The notes beneath the pieces are model-generated. The model did not search any database, was not told the DNA's origin, and saw only the letters and a program-made list of their open reading frames with translations. Positions 1-6,965 of a stretch of 12,122 nt of DNA are shown piece after piece. Position 1 is the first letter of the stretch. Each line of letters opens with the position of its first letter. Source of the DNA: WHSM01 sp050701635 (GTDB lineage: Bacteria > Actinomycetota > Actinomycetes > Mycobacteriales > Micromonosporaceae); NCBI GenBank assembly GCA_050701635.1, contig JBOGDF010000164.1, positions 1 through 12,122 on the forward strand, given 5' to 3'. Made by a program: the position numbers and the translations under genes.

Positions 1-36
1 GGGCAGACCGGCGCGGCTGGGCAGACCGGCGCGGCT
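1..36 (+). repeat. Two perfect 18-bp tandem repeats in the grpE N-terminal coding region
   Basis: Bases 1-18 and 19-36 are identical (gggcagaccggcgcggct) and encode GQTGAA twice. The array starts at the window edge, so more copies may lie upstream. A looser xDKA-type repetition (QDKAGA, QDKAAA, HDKAGA, PDKARA) continues to about base 170. The perfect identity suggests recent slippage. Confidence 0.85.
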
Positions 37-1179
37 GGCCGGGACGGCGCGACCGGGCAGGACAAGGCCGGGGCGGCACCGGACGGCAGGGCTGCCGCGA
101 GTCGCCAGGACAAGGCCGCCGCGACCGCCCATGACAAGGCTGGCGCGACCGGGCCGGACAAGGCGCGCGCGGCGAGGCAGGGCGAGGCGCGTACCGGCAA
201 GCACGCCAAGCCGGACACCGACGTGTTCACCGCCGAGCTCGAGTCGCTGCGCGGCGAGGTCGACGACCGTACGAAGGACCTGCAGCGGCTCACCGCCGAG
301 TACGCCAACTACCGGCGCCGGGTGGAGCGGGACCGCGCCGCAGTCGCCGAGCAGGCGACCGGTGCGGTGCTGCAGGAGTTGCTCGGCGTACTGGACGACA
401 TCGACCGGGCCCGTGACCACGGCGACCTGGTCGGTCCGTTCGGCTCGGTGGCCGACCAGCTGGTCTCCGTACTGACCAAGCTCGGGCTGGCGCCCTTCGC
501 CGAGTCGGGCGACGTGTTCGACCCGAGCCGGCACGAGGCGGTCGCACATTCGCTGTCGAGCGAGGTGGACGAGCCGACCTGCGTACAGGTGTTCCGGCGG
601 GGCTACCAGTACGGCGAGCGGCTGCTGCGACCCGCGCTGGTCGCGGTGGCTGACCCGGCCGACGAGGAGCCGGAGACCGAGCCGGCCGAGGCGCCTCAGG
701 CGGCTCAGGCGGCTCAGGCCGGGGCCGGTGACGGGGCCGCGGCCGGTGACAGGGCCGCGGCTGCGGCTAGCGACACCGGCGCGACCGAAGCCGGCGATGT
801 TGACGCCGCCGACACCGAGGGCGACGAGGCGGACGCGGAGGCTGTCGACCCGGACGCCGTCGAGGCCGAGGTGATCGAGGGTGAGGTGGTCGACGCGGAA
901 GCCGCAGCGGTCGCCGACGAGCCGGATGAAGACACCGACCCGGCCAGCGCGGCCGGCGACGCCGACGGTGCCGACACCGCCGAGGACGCCGAGGACGCCG
1001 AGGACGAAGCCGAGGATTCCGACGACGCGCCGCACCAGGTCACCGAGACAGACCACGTCACCGAGACAGACCAGGTCACCGAGACGGGCCAGGTAGCCGA
1101 GTCGGACCAGGTGACCGAGGCGGACCGCGTACCCGCGAAAGATCAGGCGGGCGAGTCCGACGACTCCCGCAAGAGCTGA
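1..1179 (+). CDS. grpE: GrpE nucleotide exchange factor (5' end outside window)
   Basis: GrpE is the cytoplasmic co-chaperone that releases ADP from DnaK. The frame is open from base 1 with no stop, so the true start lies upstream; the GTG at 223 is internal. From base 1 it gives 392 residues. Residues about 75-110 form the charged coiled coil (YANYRRRVERDR). The GrpE head follows, with the family signature FDPSRHEAVAH and GYQYGERLLRPALVAVA ending near residue 217. Odd features are a Gly/Ala/Lys-rich N-terminal region (residues 1-73) and a very acidic Ala/Asp/Glu-rich C-terminal tail of about 175 residues ending in hexapeptide repeats, which make the protein far longer than the usual 180-250 residues. 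dnaJ begins 27 bases downstream, so the two are surely co-transcribed, with dnaK expected just upstream. Identification is firm; the function of the tails is unknown. Confidence 0.95.
   Translation, partial: GQTGAAGQTGAAGRDGATGQDKAGAAPDGRAAASRQDKAAATAHDKAGATGPDKARAARQGEARTGKHAKPDTDVFTAELESLRGEVDDRTKDLQRLTAEYANYRRRVERDRAAVAEQATGAVLQELLGVLDDIDRARDHGDLVGPFGSVADQLVSVLTKLGLAPFAESGDVFDPSRHEAVAHSLSSEVDEPTCVQVFRRGYQYGERLLRPALVAVADPADEEPETEPAEAPQAAQAAQAGAGDGAAAGDRAAAAASDTGATEAGDVDAADTEGDEADAEAVDPDAVEAEVIEGEVVDAEAAAVADEPDEDTDPASAAGDADGADTAEDAEDAEDEAEDSDDAPHQVTETDHVTETDQVTETGQVAESDQVTEADRVPAKDQAGESDDSRKS
1036..1161 (+). repeat. Seven tandem 18-bp units encoding a QVTETD-like hexapeptide tail of GrpE
   Basis: In-frame units start at 1036, 1054, 1072, 1090, 1108, 1126 and 1144. 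They encode QVTETD, HVTETD, QVTETG, QVAESD, QVTEAD, RVPAKD and QAGESD. The first two units differ by one base and later units drift progressively, as expected of an older array decaying toward the stop codon. The tail is acidic, without predicted fold. Confidence 0.9.
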
Positions 1180-1206
1180 GCTGAGAGCGCGAGAGGGGGT
1201 GTTCCG

Positions 1207-2394
1207 ATGAGTGCCAAGGACTGGCTGGAGAAGGACTTCTACGAGGTGCTGGGCGTATCCAAGGACGCCCCCTCGGATGAGATCAGGAAGGCGTACCGGA
1301 AACTCGCTCGGGAGCTGCACCCGGACCGCAATCCCGGCAACGCCGACTCCGAGCAGCGGTTCAAGGAGGTCTCCGAGGCGTACTCCGTGCTCTCCGACAC
1401 GAGCAAGCGCAAAGAGTACGACGAGATGCGCTCGCTGTTCGGCGCGGGCGCGTTCCGGCGCGGTGCGCGTACCGGGGCGGGCGCCGGACCGGGCGGGATG
1501 CCGTTCGACCTCAACGACCTGTTCGGCGAGCCGGCCGGCGGCCCCGGTTTCGGGGCACCCCAGGGCGGAGGCGGTTTCTCCGACCTGCTGGGGTCGATGT
1601 TCGGCGGCAGCCGGGTACGCCGGGGCCCCGCTCGGGGCCGCGACGTGGAAGCCGAGGTGACCCTCAACTTCGACGAGGCGGTACGCGGCGCCACGATTCC
1701 GCTCACCCTGCGCGCCCCCGGCGTGTGCGACACCTGCCACGGCAACGGCGCGAAGCCGGGGACCATCCCGCGTACCTGCCCGCACTGCCACGGCTCCGGG
1801 CTGATCACCACCAACCAGGGAGCGTTCAGCTTCGCCGAGCCGTGCCGCAACTGCCAGGGCGTCGGCTCCATCGTGGACGAGAAGTGCCCGGAGTGCCGGG
1901 GCACCGGCGGCGTGACCAAGTCGCGCACGCTCCGGGTGAAGATCCCGCCGGGCGTCACCGAGGGGCAGCGGATCCGGCTCAAGGGCAAGGGCGAGCCGGG
2001 CGACCGGGGCGGGCCGGCCGGCGACCTGTACGTGCTGGCCCACGTACGCGCGGACACGCTGTTCGGGCGTTCCGGGGAGAACCTCACCGTCTCGGTGCCG
2101 GTCAGCTTCCCCGAGGCGGCGCTCGGCACCGAGCTGCGAGTGCCCACACTGGACGGTTCGGTGGGGCTGCGGGTGCCGCCGGGCACGCCGAGCGGCCGTA
2201 CCTTCCGGGTACGCGGCAAGGGCGGGCCGAAGCGGGACGGTTCCGGCGCGGCGGATCTGTTGGTGACCGTGGAGATCGCCGTACCGTCACAGTTGTCCGA
2301 CGAGGCCCGCAAGGCGCTGGTGGACTTCGAGGCAGCCGGCCCGCCGGCGCCCCGGGAGCGGATCGACGCGGAGGTGAAGCGCCGTGCCAAGTGA
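1207..2394 (+). CDS. dnaJ: DnaJ co-chaperone (full type I Hsp40)
   Basis: DnaJ stimulates the DnaK ATPase and delivers unfolded substrates in the cytoplasm. The 395-residue protein has all type I domains: a J-domain at residues 10-75 with HPD at 38-40; a Gly/Phe-rich linker from about 79 to 137; a zinc-binding region with four CxxCxGxG-like motifs at Cys174/177, 191/194, 213/216 and 227/230; and the two C-terminal beta-barrel substrate domains. The N-terminal lead (SAKDWLEKDFYEVLGV) is typical of the actinobacterial DnaJ encoded with dnaK-grpE-hspR. The ATG start has a GAGAGGGGG ribosome site at 1191-1199. The 3' end overlaps hspR by 11 bases. Regulation would be by HspR at a HAIR operator upstream of dnaK, outside this window. 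Confidence 0.97.
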   Translation: MSAKDWLEKDFYEVLGVSKDAPSDEIRKAYRKLARELHPDRNPGNADSEQRFKEVSEAYSVLSDTSKRKEYDEMRSLFGAGAFRRGARTGAGAGPGGMPFDLNDLFGEPAGGPGFGAPQGGGGFSDLLGSMFGGSRVRRGPARGRDVEAEVTLNFDEAVRGATIPLTLRAPGVCDTCHGNGAKPGTIPRTCPHCHGSGLITTNQGAFSFAEPCRNCQGVGSIVDEKCPECRGTGGVTKSRTLRVKIPPGVTEGQRIRLKGKGEPGDRGGPAGDLYVLAHVRADTLFGRSGENLTVSVPVSFPEAALGTELRVPTLDGSVGLRVPPGTPSGRTFRVRGKGGPKRDGSGAADLLVTVEIAVPSQLSDEARKALVDFEAAGPPAPRERIDAEVKRRAK

Positions 2395-2827
2395 GCAGCG
2401 GTTCTACGTACGCCTGGAGCAGACGCCCGACGCCAAGGTGCTGGTGATCTCGGTGGCGGCACGGTTGGCCGGGATGCACCCACAGACCCTCCGGCAGTAC
2501 GACCGGATCGGGCTGGTGCAGCCCGGGCGGGTGGCCGGCGGCAGCCGCCGCTACAGCGCCCGCGACGTGGCGTTGCTGCAGGAGATCCAGCGGCTCTCGC
2601 AGGACGAGGGCGTCAACCTCGCCGGGGTGAAGCGGATCATCGAGCTCGAGCAGACCGTCGCGGCGCTGCAGGCCCGGCTGGACGAGTTGGAGGCCGAGCT
2701 GGAGGCCGCGCACCGGCGCCGGGTCGAGGTCGAGGCGGCCGCGCGCGCCTATCGGAGGGATTTGGTACCCGTTCGGGAGAGTGCCCTTGTGGTTTGGCGG
2801 CCTGCGCGACAAGATGACCAACGGTAA
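2384..2827 (+). CDS. hspR: HspR, MerR-family heat-shock repressor
   Basis: HspR represses the dnaK operon in actinobacteria, using DnaK as co-repressor, by binding inverted repeats called HAIR. The 147-residue protein has a MerR-type winged helix at about residues 20-85 (LAGMHPQTLRQYDRIGLVQP, then SRRYSARDVALLQEIQRL), a coiled coil at about 85-120 (LEQTVAALQARLDELEAELE), and the ALVVWRP sequence near the C-terminus that recurs in HspR proteins. The GTG start at 2384 lies inside the dnaJ 3' end. It is preceded by a near-perfect Shine-Dalgarno GGAGGTGA at 2370-2377, so the 11-base overlap probably gives translational coupling and feedback within the operon. No HAIR-like site was found inside this window. 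Confidence 0.95.
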   Translation: MPSEQRFYVRLEQTPDAKVLVISVAARLAGMHPQTLRQYDRIGLVQPGRVAGGSRRYSARDVALLQEIQRLSQDEGVNLAGVKRIIELEQTVAALQARLDELEAELEAAHRRRVEVEAAARAYRRDLVPVRESALVVWRPARQDDQR

Positions 2828-2833
2828 GCGGCG

Positions 2834-2872
2834 TGACCTGGTATGTCCCTGTTGGGCGGTTAGCACAGGTCA
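2834..2872 (+). terminator. Weak hairpin after hspR, possible operon terminator
   Basis: TGACCTG (2834-2840) and CAGGTCA (2866-2872) are perfect 7-bp arms. Between them, CCC and GGG can form a small inner stem. It sits just after the hspR stop at 2827. There is no T-run and the loop is long, so termination is only a guess. Confidence 0.3.
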
Positions 2873-2885
2873 TGTCGGGGGGACG

Positions 2886-2899
2886 CGAACACGCGTTCT
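2886..2899. promoter_or_regulatory. LexA/SOS-box-like operator candidate
   Basis: CGAACACGCGTTCT carries the GAAC-N4-GTTC core and matches 13 of 14 positions of the actinobacterial SOS-box pattern CGAAC-RNRY-GTTCG as I recall it. It lies 57 bases upstream of the ATG at 2957, next to a possible -10 (TATCGA, 2901-2906). A short motif like this can arise by chance in GC-rich DNA, so the call is tentative. Confidence 0.35.
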
Positions 2900-2956
2900 T
2901 ATCGATGATCGCGTGCATCTTCAGGGATGCCGCACGGCTACGGAGGGGATCCCGTC

Positions 2957-3157
2957 ATGGGCCTCATGGACAACCTTGGTGAGTACGCCGACAAGGCGAA
3001 GGACCTCGCAGGTGACCACCCGGACAAGGTGAACGAGGGACTCGACAAGGCTGCGGACATGATCGGCGAGAAGACCGGCGACCAGATCGGCGACCAGATC
3101 GACATGGGCGCCGAGAAGGCGAAAGACTTCCTCGGCACGGACGGCGAGCAGCAGTAA
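2957..3157 (+). CDS. Small charged protein, Rv0909/MT0933-type 'antitoxin' family (copy 1)
   Basis: This 66-residue protein begins MGLMDNLGEYADKAKDLAG and is rich in Lys, Asp, Glu and Gly with almost no hydrophobic core. Proteins starting MGLxDK with DKVxxGxDKAxDxxxEKTGxK motifs are annotated as MT0933-like antitoxins after M. tuberculosis Rv0909, which pairs with Rv0910. Start choice: the ATG at 2957 has GGAGGGG at 2942-2948 with good spacing, and the paralogue downstream begins with the same MGLMD; the frame also allows an upstream start at 2927 with no such support. Amphipathic KAKDL/AEKAKDFL segments resemble LEA/hydrophilin repeats. No toxin gene is adjacent, so an antitoxin role is not supported by context. 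A terminator follows directly, so it is probably monocistronic. Confidence 0.8.
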   Translation: MGLMDNLGEYADKAKDLAGDHPDKVNEGLDKAADMIGEKTGDQIGDQIDMGAEKAKDFLGTDGEQQ

Positions 3158-3171
3158 TCTGCTGAGCTGAC

Positions 3172-3206
3172 GAAAGGGGCGTGGCCGGGGCGGCCACGCC
3201 CCTTTC
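3172..3206. terminator. Perfect 15-bp-stem terminator after the first small protein gene
   Basis: GAAAGGGGCGTGGCC (3172-3186) pairs perfectly with GGCCACGCCCCTTTC (3192-3206) around a 5-base GGGGC loop, followed by CTTG. It starts 15 bases after the stop codon at 3157. There is no long U-tract, as is common for actinomycete terminators. Confidence 0.9.
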
Positions 3207-3392
3207 CTTGTCCTAGGGCGCGGGGCGGTGCGTCGAAACCGCCTGTCTGCGTGCGGTGTCCCGCCTATTTGCTGGTACGAGCTGCGAGATCCATCCCGAT
3301 GTGTTGGCATTCGAAGTGGAACGAGTCCGACGAACGGCTCTGGCCGCGCGCTGCGTGGGAGCCGGAGCCCGGGGGGAAGAAGGGAGCCCGTG

Positions 3393-3584
3393 ATGGGCCT
3401 GATGGACAAGTTCGACGATATGAAGAAAAAGGGCAAGGACCTGGCCGGCGAGCACGGCGACAAGGTCAACGAGGGCGTCGACAAGGCGAAGGACTTCGCC
3501 GACGAGAAGACCGGCGGCAAGTACAGCGAGCAGATCGAGGAAGGCGCCGAGAAGGCGAAGGACTGGACCGAGCAGCAGCAGTAG
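3393..3584 (+). CDS. Small charged protein, Rv0909/MT0933-type 'antitoxin' family (copy 2)
   Basis: This 63-residue paralogue of the protein at 2957-3157 shares MGLMD, KDLAG-H-DKVNEG-DKA, EKTG and GAEKAKD. It ends EQQQ, as copy 1 ends EQQ. The family is annotated as an antitoxin by similarity to Rv0909, and again no toxin partner is next to it. The ATG at 3393 is chosen because it gives the conserved MGLMDK start and is preceded by AAGGGAG (3380-3386); the GTG at 3390 is an alternative one codon upstream. The 186 bases between the copy-1 terminator and this gene would hold its own promoter, which I could not identify with confidence. High charge and low hydrophobicity suggest an intrinsically disordered or stress-protectant-like protein. 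Confidence 0.8.
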   Translation: MGLMDKFDDMKKKGKDLAGEHGDKVNEGVDKAKDFADEKTGGKYSEQIEEGAEKAKDWTEQQQ

Positions 3585-3619
3585 CAGCGCCCGCCGCGTG
3601 CAGTGGGGCACACCAGCCC

Positions 3620-3675
3620 CATGATGATGGGCACCTTCACGTAGTCATGACTGCATGAAGGTGCCCATGATCATG
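3620..3675. repeat. 56-bp imperfect palindrome between convergent genes
   Basis: The two 20-bp arms (3620-3639 and 3656-3675) pair with one mismatch, at 3626/3669; the core ATGGGCACCTTCA / TGAAGGTGCCCAT is perfect. The centre holds the exact palindrome AGTCATGACT (3643-3652). Overall 25 of 28 symmetric positions pair. It sits 35 bases after the copy-2 small gene and 12 bases before the stop of the - strand monooxygenase, so a bidirectional terminator is the simplest role. A dispersed palindromic repeat or a protein-binding site is also possible. Confidence 0.8.
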
Positions 3676-3687
3676 AGGGCGGGGAGG

Positions 3688-6084
3688 TCAGGGGCGCCAG
3701 CGCTGGTGGCGGGTGCCGGTGTCGGGGGCGCGGATCAGCTCCAGGCGGGGCTTCGGCCCATCCGTACGTCCCGCCTGCGGGCGGCGGCTGCCGGCCTTGA
3801 ACGGGTCGGGCCACTCCACCGGGTAGTCCTGCTCCGCCGCGGCGTGCAATGTCCACTGTGGATCGTAGAGGTGGGTACGCCCGAGCGCGCACAGGTCCGC
3901 CCGCCCGGCCAGCAGCAGCGAGTTGACGTCGTCGTACGAGGAGACGGCGCCCACCGCGATCACCGCGATGTCGGAGACCGCCTGGCGGATCCGGTCGGCG
4001 TACGGGGTCTGGTAGGACCGGCCGTACGCGGGGCGCTCGTCGGAGACCACCTGGCCGGTGGAGACGTCGACGGCGTCGACCCCGTGGTCGGCGAAAGCCC
4101 GCGCCACCTGGACCGCGTCGTCGGCGTCGATGCCGCCCGGGTACCAGTCGGTGGCGGAGATCCGTACCGACATCGGCTTGGTTTCCGGCCAGACGGCGCG
4201 GATCGCATCGAGGACCTCGAGCGGGAAACGGAGCCGATTTTCCAGGCTGCCGCCGTAGCGGTCGGTGCGCTGGTTGGTGAGCGGCGAGATGAAGCTGGAC
4301 AGCAGGTAGCCGTGGGCGCAGTGCAGCTCCAGCAGGTCGTACCCGGCGCGGTCGGCGCGCCGCGCGGAGTCTACAAACTGGTCAAGGATCTCGGCGAGGT
4401 CGTCGAGCGTCAACTCGCGGGGTACCTGGTTGACCGGGGAGTACGGCAGCGGCGACGGCGCCACCAGCTCCCAGTTGCCGTACGGCAGCGGCTGGTCGAT
4501 GCCCTCCCACATCAGCCGGGTGGAGCCCTTGCGGCCGGAGTGGCCGAGCTGCATCCCGATCTTCGCGGTGGTGTTGTCGTGGACGAACGTCGCGACGCGC
4601 GCCCACGCCGCTTCCTGCTCGTCGGTCCACAGGCCGCCGCAGCCGGGCGTGATCCGGCCGGTGTCGGAGACGCAGACCATCTCGGTCATCACCAGCCCGG
4701 CGCCGCCGAGCGCCTTCGACCCCAGGTGCACCAGGTGGAAGTCGGTGGGTACGCCGTCGTCGGAGACGTACATGTCCATCGGGGACACGATCACGCGGTT
4801 CTTCAAGGTGAGGTCGCGCAGCCGGAACGGCTGGAACATCGGGGGACGCCTTACCGGCGGGCCTTCCGTGACGCCGCGCCGCACCTCGTGCTCGGCGTAC
4901 CAGTCGGTGATCCGCTCGGTGAACTCCGGATCCCGCAGCCGCAGGTTGTCGTACGTGACCCGGCGGGAACGGGTCATGATGTTGAACGCGAACTGCTCGG
5001 GCTCCTGGTCGACGTACTGCCCGAGGTTCTCGAACCATTCCAGGCTGGCTTGCGCGGCGCGCTGTGTGGAGAGCACCACCGGCCGGCGCTCTGCTTCATA
5101 CGCGGTCAGGGCCGCGTCCAGGGACGGCTGCTCGGACAGGCACGCGGCGAGTGCCAGCGCGTCCTCCATCGCCAGCTTGGTGCCGGAGCCGATCGAGAAG
5201 TGCGCGGTGTGCGCGGCGTCCCCGAGCAGCACGACGTTCTGGTGCCGCCAGGTCTCGCAGCGCACCGTGGTGAAGTTGATCCACTTCGAGTTGTTGCCGG
5301 TGAGCCGGCCGCCGTCCAGGCGGTGCGCGAACAGCTCGCCGCAGCGGGCGATCGCGGCGTGGTCGCTCTCGCCGGGAGCGAGCGGCGGGGCGTCGGGATC
5401 CGCGCCGAAACCCGCCCGGCGCCAGACGTCGTCGTGCATCTCCACGATCAGGGTGGAGCCGGTCTTGTCGTACGGGTACGCGTGCACCTGCATCACGCCG
5501 TACTCGGTCTCGTGCACGTCGAAGGTGAACGCGTCGAAGACCTTGTCGGTGCCGAGCCAGATGTACCGGCAGCACCGGCTCTCGGAGCTCGGGCGGAACG
5601 TGTCGGCGTACTTGGTACGCACCGCGGAGTTGACGCCGTCGGCGGCGATCACGAGATCGTGGTCCAGGGCCAGCTCGTCCACCGGCGGCGCCTCGGCCCG
5701 GTGGTGCACGGTGACGCCCAGCTCGCGGCAGCGTTCCTGCAGGATCTGCAGCAGGCGTACCCGCGCCAGGGCCGCGAAGCCGTGACCGCCGGAGGTGATC
5801 ACCTGGCCGCGGAAGTGCACGTCGATGTCGTCCCAGCGCGCGAACTCGGCCTCCATCGCCCGGTAGACCACCGGGTCGGCGTGCTCGATGCCGCCGAGCG
5901 TCTCGTCGGAGAAGACCACGCCGAAGCCGAACGTGTCGTCAGGCGCGTTGCGCTCCCACACGGTGACGTCGCGGGCAGGATCGAGCTGCTTGGCCAGCGC
6001 GGCGAAGTAGAGCCCGCCGGGGCCGCCGCCCACGACCGCAATCGTGCGGGCGGCTCGACTCGCGCGCCCGCCAACATAGTTCAC
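3688..6084 (-). CDS. Fused FAD monooxygenase / OYE-type reductase, 2-aminobenzoyl-CoA monooxygenase/reductase-like
   Basis: The N-terminal half is an aromatic-acyl-CoA hydroxylase fold: GGGPGG at residues 19-24 for FAD, AADG near 147-150 and LGDAAHTAHF at 287-296 for the ribityl/pyrophosphate contact. From about 416 it is a complete old yellow enzyme barrel: GHSGRKG (514-520), HCAHGYLLSSFISPLTNQ (588-605), RYGG, and the FMN phosphate loops GAVSS and ALGR near 712-736. The iron-sulfur cysteine cluster and extra domain of 2,4-dienoyl-CoA reductases are absent. This fusion (798 residues here) is the known layout of Azoarcus 2-aminobenzoyl-CoA monooxygenase/reductase, which hydroxylates and then hydride-reduces the ring; relatives are labelled salicylyl-CoA 5-hydroxylase/oxidoreductase. 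The GTG at 6084 is chosen because a -10 element lies 6 bases upstream and no Shine-Dalgarno is seen (probable leaderless mRNA); an upstream GTG at 6126 would overlap the -35. The substrate is inferred, not proven. Confidence 0.88.
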   Translation of the reverse strand: MNYVGGRASRAARTIAVVGGGPGGLYFAALAKQLDPARDVTVWERNAPDDTFGFGVVFSDETLGGIEHADPVVYRAMEAEFARWDDIDVHFRGQVITSGGHGFAALARVRLLQILQERCRELGVTVHHRAEAPPVDELALDHDLVIAADGVNSAVRTKYADTFRPSSESRCCRYIWLGTDKVFDAFTFDVHETEYGVMQVHAYPYDKTGSTLIVEMHDDVWRRAGFGADPDAPPLAPGESDHAAIARCGELFAHRLDGGRLTGNNSKWINFTTVRCETWRHQNVVLLGDAAHTAHFSIGSGTKLAMEDALALAACLSEQPSLDAALTAYEAERRPVVLSTQRAAQASLEWFENLGQYVDQEPEQFAFNIMTRSRRVTYDNLRLRDPEFTERITDWYAEHEVRRGVTEGPPVRRPPMFQPFRLRDLTLKNRVIVSPMDMYVSDDGVPTDFHLVHLGSKALGGAGLVMTEMVCVSDTGRITPGCGGLWTDEQEAAWARVATFVHDNTTAKIGMQLGHSGRKGSTRLMWEGIDQPLPYGNWELVAPSPLPYSPVNQVPRELTLDDLAEILDQFVDSARRADRAGYDLLELHCAHGYLLSSFISPLTNQRTDRYGGSLENRLRFPLEVLDAIRAVWPETKPMSVRISATDWYPGGIDADDAVQVARAFADHGVDAVDVSTGQVVSDERPAYGRSYQTPYADRIRQAVSDIAVIAVGAVSSYDDVNSLLLAGRADLCALGRTHLYDPQWTLHAAAEQDYPVEWPDPFKAGSRRPQAGRTDGPKPRLELIRAPDTGTRHQRWRP

Positions 6085-6090
6085 GCTGCG

Positions 6091-6120
6091 AGCGTATGCT
6101 GTTTCCACGACGGTCGTCAA
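6091..6120 (-). promoter_or_regulatory. Promoter of the monooxygenase/reductase gene
   Basis: On the - strand, TTGACG (6120-6115), an 18-base spacer and TACGCT (6096-6091) form a good -35/-10 pair. The expected transcription start falls on the G of the GTG at 6084, predicting a leaderless transcript. An odd palindrome ACGAC-G-GTCGT (6107-6117) overlaps the -35 and is a candidate operator. The block TTGAC-n-ACCGTC with AAAC and ATAC at matching spacing recurs at the ligase promoter. Confidence 0.65.
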
Positions 6121-6194
6121 CAACACGCTAGGGATGTGCGCGCGTGGGTTGCGGCGGCGGTGGCGGCCGTGAGGTGTGCAGCGGAGGTGGCGGC

Positions 6195-6956
6195 GTGAGA
6201 TTTGCGGGGCGTACGGCGGTGGTGACCGGGGGCGCGGGCGGGATCGGGCGCGCGGTGAGCGCCGGGTTCGCGGCCGAGGGCGCGAGGGTGGCGGTGCTCG
6301 ACGTCGACGGTGAAGCGGTCGCCGCCGCGGTCGACGACCTGGCCTCCAGCGGTCGGGTGGCCCGCGGCTACCCGGTAGACGTCACCGACCCGGCCGCGGT
6401 GCAGGCGGTCATCCAGCGGATCCACGACGACCTCGGCGGGCCGCACGTGCTGGTGACGCTGGCGGGCGGTTCGCTCGGCACCCCGCGCGACCTGGACGCG
6501 ATCAGCCCGGACGATGTCGACCTGGTGCTCGGCGTCAACGTGAAGGGCACTCTCTACTGCTGCCAGGCCGCCGCCCCGCTGCTCGGCCCGGGCGGCGCGA
6601 TCGTGACCGTCTCCTCGATCGGCGGCCGCCAGCCGTCGCCGGTGACCGGAGTCCCGTACGCCGCGGCCAAAGCGGCGATCGGCGGCCTCACCCGGCGGCT
6701 GGCTCGCGAGCTCGGCCCCACGGGAGTACGCGTCAACGCGGTCGCCCCCGGGCTGTTCCTCACCGGCCGGCTGCAGGGCATGTACGACGCGATGCCGGCC
6801 GCCGAGCAGCGCGAGGTGCTCGACGCGATCCCGCTGGGCCGGATGCCAGAGCTACGCGAGATCGTCGACCCCGTGCTGTTCCTCGCCAGCGAGGATTCCA
6901 GCTACATCACCGGCGTCACCCTCGACGTCAACGGCGGTCGCTACATGCCGGCGTAA
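6195..6956 (+). CDS. Short-chain dehydrogenase/reductase (SDR), divergent to the monooxygenase
   Basis: A 253-residue classical SDR using NAD(P)H. It has the Rossmann motif TGGAGGIG at residues 11-18, the structural N115 in NVKG, catalytic S141 (or S140) in VSS, and Y155-x3-K159 (YAAAK), with the C-terminal GVTLDVNGG typical of FabG-like enzymes. The usual NNAG is TLAGG here, so the conserved Asn of that motif is replaced. The GTG at 6195 is chosen because it has GGAGGTGG at 6183-6190 and leads straight into the Rossmann strand; an upstream start (6144) would add a Gly-rich leader without support. It is divergent from the monooxygenase across a 110-base gap and converges on the ligase with 9 bases between stops. 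It could oxidise or reduce a hydroxy/keto alicyclic CoA ester of the pathway; the substrate is not determinable from sequence. Confidence 0.88.
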   Translation: MRFAGRTAVVTGGAGGIGRAVSAGFAAEGARVAVLDVDGEAVAAAVDDLASSGRVARGYPVDVTDPAAVQAVIQRIHDDLGGPHVLVTLAGGSLGTPRDLDAISPDDVDLVLGVNVKGTLYCCQAAAPLLGPGGAIVTVSSIGGRQPSPVTGVPYAAAKAAIGGLTRRLARELGPTGVRVNAVAPGLFLTGRLQGMYDAMPAAEQREVLDAIPLGRMPELREIVDPVLFLASEDSSYITGVTLDVNGGRYMPA

Positions 6957-6965
6957 CCCACGCGG

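Noticed and set aside
1036..1161. Regularly spaced short repeats that might suggest a CRISPR array
   Set aside because: The units are contiguous 18-bp coding repeats without spacers, in frame with grpE.
1239..2483. Long - strand open frame opposite dnaJ
   Set aside because: Shadow of dnaJ; Ser/Pro/Arg-rich with no domain.
2957..3584. A toxin-antitoxin module
   Set aside because: Both genes belong to the antitoxin-type family; no toxin-like reading frame lies beside or between them.
3655..6198. Long open frame (847 codons) on the + strand opposite the monooxygenase/reductase
   Set aside because: It is the antisense shadow of a high-GC gene; the translation has no recognisable domain, while the - strand has complete FAD and FMN motifs.
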